Part shown: piece after piece, positions 31,183-33,704 of the stretch | How positions within the stretch are numbered: the stretch's first letter is position 1 | Layout: each line of letters opens with the position of its first letter | Source: a virus | Virus record (IMG/VR): IMGVR_UViG_3300025853_000335 | Location: 1 to 33,704 of that record | Direction: 5' to 3' (one strand) | DNA: 33,704 nucleotides | The notes under the pieces: generated by a model | What the model saw: the letters and a program-made list of their open reading frames with translations, nothing else | Databases searched by the model: none | What the model was told of the DNA's origin: nothing | Position numbers and translations under genes: made by a program

Positions 31183-31334
31183 TGTGCGTCTCCTACAATC
31201 TCTGACAGCTTGGCCAGTGCCTTCTCGTATGCGGTCGCCGCTTCATCTGTCCTGTCAGACAGGAGCATTAGTGCCATGAACTCGATTTGGAACTTGGCGT
31301 CCTTTACGTTCTCGATGATATCGTCTCTGCTCAT
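31179..31334 (-). CDS. 51-residue helical protein, first gene of the small-gene array
   Basis: This short gene starts at the ATG of 31334, with AGGAG about eight bases upstream, and ends at a TGA (31179-31181) overlapping the next ATG. The product (MSRDDIIENVKDAKFQIEFM, then DRTDEAATAYEKALAKLSEI) is helical and resembles a helix pair such as a TPR-like unit. It is the first gene of the leftward array next to the divergent regulatory region. Function unknown. Confidence 0.7.
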   Translation of the reverse strand: MSRDDIIENVKDAKFQIEFMALMLLSDRTDEAATAYEKALAKLSEIVGDAQ

Positions 31335-31460
31335 TTAGAAGTCTCCTCTCGTTGATGTCTAGGAATGTTCCCACAACATCCCAGCTATGTAAACAGAAAA
31401 AACGGTTATATACAGTTTCCCCCATATTTTTTTGTTTTTGTTTTTTATTTTGTAAAAGTG

Positions 31461-31548
31461 GCGTAACGAGCGTAACGGCGTAACGAGTGCTCTGTAACCG
31501 TTGGTCAGCAACAATGTGTTCGTTACACCCTCGTTACGTTGGTTACAC
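31461..31548. repeat. GTAAC/GTTAC repeat cluster
   Basis: Three direct copies of CGTAAC start at 31462, 31471 and 31479, two of them extended to GCGTAACGAG. A fourth site reads TGTAACCG at 31493-31500. Three inverted copies follow: CGTTACAC at 31521, CTCGTTACG at 31530 and GGTTACAC at 31541. The inverted CTCGTTACG exactly complements the direct CGTAACGAG. Such ordered sites usually bind a repressor or an initiator protein. Confidence 0.7.
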
Positions 31549-31607
31549 GGAGTCAGACCCTCCAGCCATATTTTAGTAAATAGTCTTTTAAAAAATATGA
31601 CAGAAAC

Positions 31608-31613
31608 TATAAT
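31608..31613 (+). promoter_or_regulatory. TATAAT -10 box directly before the small terminase start
   Basis: A perfect TATAAT lies seven bases before the ATG at 31620, and no Shine-Dalgarno sequence is present. Transcription would start at or next to the A of the ATG, giving a leaderless mRNA. The -35 region is poor (TTTTAA at 31586-31591), so the promoter may need an activator or a phage factor. Confidence 0.35.
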
Positions 31614-31619
31614 GGCAGA

Positions 31620-32177
31620 ATGGAAAAGCAAAAACGATCTGCCGGTAGACCCGCTGGTTTGAATAATCGCCAGCGAGAATTTGCCCGCTATATTGTCGAG
31701 GGTGTTTATTCCAACGCGGAATGCGCTCGTAAGGCTGGCTATGCAGAAGGTCAGGCGGCGAAGACGGCTAGCCTGTTCTTGAATGGCCGAGATTATCCAC
31801 ATGTTGTCGAATTGATAAAAGATTTGCGCGAAGAAAAAGAACGCCGGTACGGCGTCACGCTTCTTGGCCAATTGAAACGGCTGGACGAACTGTCCCGCAG
31901 TGCTGAAGAATCCGGACAATTCTCTGCGGCGATCAACGCAGAGAAGATCAGGTCTGCGCTTGGCGGTCTGACCATCGACAGGCGCGAACAGAACCACACT
32001 CACCAGCTTGATAAACTGTCCCGCGAAGAGATAGCGGCGCGTCTTGCTGAGATTAGAAAAAGCCACCCTGCGGCCTTCATAGAAGGCGAAGTGATCGAAC
32101 ATGCCCCAGCCGGAACAAAATCTCTGGAAGTCATTCAAGCAGCACCTGCCGAGGAAATCCCACTGGAATCGAGTTGA
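31620..32177 (+). CDS. terS: terminase small subunit
   Basis: The 185-residue protein has the Terminase_2-type N-terminal HTH: GRPAGLNNRQREFARYIVEG, then VYSNAECARKAGYAEGQAAK. A helical region follows (LIKDLREEKERRYGVTLLGQ) and a polar C-terminus. The small subunit recognises phage DNA and delivers it to the large subunit for packaging. No large-subunit ATPase is in the window. The start lacks a ribosome site but has TATAAT just upstream. The last 77 bases overlap the next gene in another frame. Confidence 0.85.
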   Translation: MEKQKRSAGRPAGLNNRQREFARYIVEGVYSNAECARKAGYAEGQAAKTASLFLNGRDYPHVVELIKDLREEKERRYGVTLLGQLKRLDELSRSAEESGQFSAAINAEKIRSALGGLTIDRREQNHTHQLDKLSREEIAARLAEIRKSHPAAFIEGEVIEHAPAGTKSLEVIQAAPAEEIPLESS

Positions 32178-32550
32178 AAACCGCACAGGCACTGGCATGC
32201 CAGACGTGTATTTGGTCATCGATGGTGTGCCGTGCTGGCTTGAACTCAAGGTCATAAAGAAAAACCGTGTCCGGATTGCCGAGTCGCAAATTGCTTGGCA
32301 CCTGTCGCACACTAGATGCGGCGGGGCGTCGTTTTTCCTGCTGCGAGAAGAGGGGGCAAAGACTGCGCTCCTGTACCGCTCTGCGGACTGCCTTGCGCTC
32401 TGCGGCCCGCGTGACAAATGGCCGGAACCTGTCTGCGCGTCCGCGCTTTCAGACATATCTGCGGCCTTGCGATCTGATGCGGTTGAAATTTTGGGCATGA
32501 AAAAAACGCGACGTCCCAAGGGAACGCCGCCGCCTGTTAATGAGTTTTAA
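32101..32550 (+). CDS. VRR-NUC/Hjc-like PD-(D/E)XK nuclease
   Basis: The 149-residue protein has a clear nuclease core: NLWKSFKQHLPRKSHWNRVE (Glu26), NRTGTGMPDVYLVIDG (Pro34-Asp35), CWLELKVIKK (Glu48-x-Lys50) and ESQIAWHLSHT (Gln63). Spacing matches phage VRR-NUC/resolvase-like enzymes that cut branched or flap DNA. Family conservation begins at the first residues, so the ATG at 32101 inside terS is probably right. That gives a genuine 77-base overlap. Position next to terS suggests processing of DNA for packaging. The C-terminal 60 residues are variable and basic. Confidence 0.85.
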   Translation: MPQPEQNLWKSFKQHLPRKSHWNRVENRTGTGMPDVYLVIDGVPCWLELKVIKKNRVRIAESQIAWHLSHTRCGGASFFLLREEGAKTALLYRSADCLALCGPRDKWPEPVCASALSDISAALRSDAVEILGMKKTRRPKGTPPPVNEF

Positions 32551-33202
32551 AAATGATGTTCCGCGCGGGCATTTCCCAGCACAGGACGCAATCACCGCAA
32601 CCGCCGGTCTTGCCTTCCTGTTCTGGACAAATCAAGCTTTCACCTTTTACCGGCTGCGCTAACGCTTCACTGTTGGCACTGTCTGGCAAATCAGGGCGAT
32701 CAGACCAGCGAATTCTGAACCGGTCAGGATGCCGATCCTTCACCCGTTGGATGGCTTGCCCAATGTCGCGTTCTAATGGAATGATACTGTCGGGCCAGTT
32801 ATGCGAGTAGCCCCATGCGGCCAGCTTCGGGTGATCATCCAGCCACCTGCCCCATTGTTCGACGTACTCGACCGACCAAAAATCGCCCAAAACATGCAAC
32901 CGAACCAGCGTCAGCTTTTCATGGCGGGCTTTTAATTCGTCGTCAATCTTGGCGATTAACTCCGGACCATGTTCCAGCCGGTGTGCGAATGGCATGTTAT
33001 TGCCATAGCAAGACTCTAGATGGTGACATGTTGCGGGGCATGTTGCCCGCTCTTCTAGCGTCAGAGTGTGGACGCGATAACCTTTGAATCGGCCTTTTAT
33101 GACCTCTTTTAATAGCTTCTTATTGGTGACAGGCTTCAACACTTTAAACGTGTAACCCGCCATTTTGCGGCGGCTTTTTATATATCTCGTTTGCATCTGC
33201 AT
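32537..33202 (-). CDS. Gp88-family phage protein with Cys cluster
   Basis: The 221-residue product matches the Gp88 pattern known from actinophages and other phages: HTLTLEERATCPATCHHLES, then CYGNNMPFAHRLEHG, TLVRLHVLGDFWSVEYVEQW and a C-terminal CPEQEGKTGGCGDCVLCW. Cys54, Cys59 and Cys65 plus Cys192, Cys202, Cys205 and Cys208 could hold an Fe-S cluster or zinc. The function of the family is not known. The ATG at 33202 has GAGGA ten bases upstream; an ATG at 33163 lacks one. It converges with the nuclease gene and overlaps it by 14 bases. Confidence 0.82.
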   Translation of the reverse strand: MQMQTRYIKSRRKMAGYTFKVLKPVTNKKLLKEVIKGRFKGYRVHTLTLEERATCPATCHHLESCYGNNMPFAHRLEHGPELIAKIDDELKARHEKLTLVRLHVLGDFWSVEYVEQWGRWLDDHPKLAAWGYSHNWPDSIIPLERDIGQAIQRVKDRHPDRFRIRWSDRPDLPDSANSEALAQPVKGESLICPEQEGKTGGCGDCVLCWEMPARNIIFKTH

Positions 33203-33504
33203 TGGTTTAGATTCCTCGTTATGGGTTGTTAAAACAGTATTGCAAATAATCCCAGCCCGCACAATAAAAAACCAATTTGCAGAAATGGGATTCCCTGCTA
33301 TTTCCTCGGATTTATTGGAATTTCGCAGAATTCCGTTTCGGTTTTTCTTGCACCGTGTACCGTGTCAGGCCGTTCTATTTTCATTTGCGGGCCTTGCCTG
33401 CGCGCCGTCGCTGTCAAAAAAACCGTGTTTCGCGGGCCATGATCCACTGGCGGGCCTTGCGTTCTGCGGCCTGCGCGCCTTTGCTGTCAAAGGGACGCGG
33501 GCAC
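33203..33504. other. 302-base non-coding stretch with a duplicated segment
   Basis: No convincing gene is seen on either strand. The left half (33203-33385) is A/T-rich with several T- and A-runs and could hold the promoter of the 32537-33202 gene, but no box pair is convincing. The right half is G/C-rich and carries the imperfect repeat at 33387-33491. A plus-strand open frame crossing this stretch also runs through the terminator hairpin, so it is not accepted. Confidence 0.55.
33387..33491. repeat. imperfect direct repeat, second copy with ~10-base insertion
   Basis: Copy 1 (33387-33418) reads GCGGGCCTTGCCTGCGCGCC followed by GTCGCTGTCAAA. Copy 2 has the same left part at 33450-33460 and the right part CCTGCGCGCC plus TTTGCTGTCAAA at 33470-33491, with about ten extra bases between. 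A shorter CGCGGGCC also occurs at 33431-33438. This may be a regulatory or structural RNA element, or a remnant of duplication. Confidence 0.65.
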
Positions 33505-33535
33505 AAAAAGACGGCGGGCTGATTCAGCCCGCCGT
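33505..33535 (-). terminator. intrinsic terminator for leftward transcription
   Basis: An 11-base perfect stem (ACGGCGGGCTG at 33511-33521 pairing with 33525-33535) has a three-base loop. On the minus strand it is followed by CTTTTTG. It lies six bases after the stop of the leftward gene entering from the right edge, a textbook rho-independent terminator. On the plus strand no T-run follows. Confidence 0.88.
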
Positions 33536-33540
33536 TGCTC

Positions 33541-33704
33541 CTAGTATCCACTGAACTCATCGCGACCAACACCGGCCGCTGGCTCTAGATCCTCATCATG
33601 CCAGTAATTTGAATCAGTGAACACATCCTCGCGGTATCGCTTGCGGTTGTCCGCCTCGACTTCGTCGCAGCACAGGTGGCACATGCGACCACCGAGCGCC
33701 AGCC
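33541..33704 (-). CDS. 3' part of a leftward phage protein with CxxCC (partial)
   Basis: An open frame enters from the right edge and ends with TAG at 33541-33543, giving 53 residues: LALGGRMCHLCCDEVEADNR, then KRYREDVFTDSNYWHDEDLE and a polar end. The CHLCC motif may bind zinc with partners further upstream outside the window. The terminator just downstream supports it as the last gene of its transcript. The family is not identified. Confidence 0.65.
   Translation of the reverse strand, partial: LALGGRMCHLCCDEVEADNRKRYREDVFTDSNYWHDEDLEPAAGVGRDEFSGY

Larger units (their letters stand above)
31335..31619. promoter_or_regulatory. divergent intergenic region: candidate origin/operator
   Basis: This 285-base stretch lies between leftward genes (start 31334) and the rightward small terminase gene (31620). 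It holds no credible gene. It contains TATATAAC near 31410, a 40-base A/T tract (about 31424-31458) and a dense repeat cluster (31461-31548). An A/T-rich unwinding-type tract beside repeated short sites fits a replication origin or a two-way operator. The structure is seen; the function is inference. Confidence 0.5.

Noticed and set aside
31461-31548. CRISPR-like array
   Set aside because: The repeats are only 6-10 bases, closely spaced, and occur in both orientations without unique 30-base spacers, which fits protein-binding sites and not CRISPR.
31359-32519. Long minus-strand open frame (386 codons)
   Set aside because: It runs antisense to terS and the VRR-NUC-like nuclease, crosses the repeat-rich regulatory region, has no ribosome site or recognisable motif, and its composition is that of a shadow frame.
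33165-33554. Plus-strand open frame of 129 codons with a hydrophobic start
   Set aside because: It crosses the duplicated non-coding segment, the terminator hairpin and the end of the leftward gene, and begins inside the Gp88-type gene without a ribosome site.
1-33704. Temperate-phage features (integrase, attachment site, tRNA, CI/Cro divergent pair)
   Set aside because: No integrase or recombinase motif and no tRNA-like clover-leaf was recognised. The small HTH gene at 17253 is not paired with a divergent regulator. Parts of the genome are outside the window, so lifestyle stays open.

Overview
The window is a 33.7 kb internal segment of a tailed double-stranded DNA phage (Caudoviricetes). 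No bacterial housekeeping gene, rRNA, tRNA, integrase or CRISPR array was recognised. Very large internal virion proteins next to a tail-nozzle-like protein, and many fibre genes of a type common in marine phages, suggest a short-tailed marine phage. The host, perhaps a marine alphaproteobacterium, is inference only. Both ends are cut inside genes. Portal, major capsid and large terminase genes are not in the window.

Positions 1-17132 are a plus-strand virion operon. It runs from a cut gene through about nine fibre or adhesin-like genes (142-6817), including two C1q-like jelly-roll proteins, a tail assembly chaperone-like protein and a protein with nine exact 20-residue repeats. Next come a probable tail nozzle or hub protein (6818-8692), several internal or ejection-type virion proteins (8692-16686, the last of 1324 residues) and a T4-type lysozyme (16683-17132). 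Most junctions overlap by 1-4 bases, so the genes are probably translationally coupled.

Positions 17068-25072 are the minus-strand replication core, read right to left from 25072. It encodes a ribbon-helix-helix protein, a conserved unknown, a winged-helix protein, a small unknown, an SSB-like protein ending DDDIPF, an archaeo-eukaryotic-type primase ending GEDIPF, a UvrD-like helicase, a DUF6378-like protein, a family A DNA polymerase with 3'-5' exonuclease, an HTH regulator and a zinc-ribbon protein. Together these could prime, unwind, coat and copy DNA. No ring-shaped helicase is visible.

A PD-(D/E)XK nuclease gene (25145-25693, plus) diverges from the ribbon-helix-helix gene and overlaps the SNF2-like helicase tail to tail. 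Positions 25485-31334 form a second minus-strand unit: about twenty very small, tightly packed genes, four of them zinc-binding-like, followed by the SNF2-like helicase. Three further small genes shorter than 60 residues (24929-25072, 29444-29623, 31179-31334) were read directly from the sequence.

Positions 31335-31619 are a divergent non-coding region with an A/T tract and clustered GTAAC/GTTAC repeats, a candidate origin or operator. To its right are the small terminase gene, an overlapping VRR-NUC/Hjc-like nuclease, a convergent Gp88-family gene, a non-coding stretch with a duplicated segment, a strong intrinsic terminator and the 3' end of another minus-strand gene.
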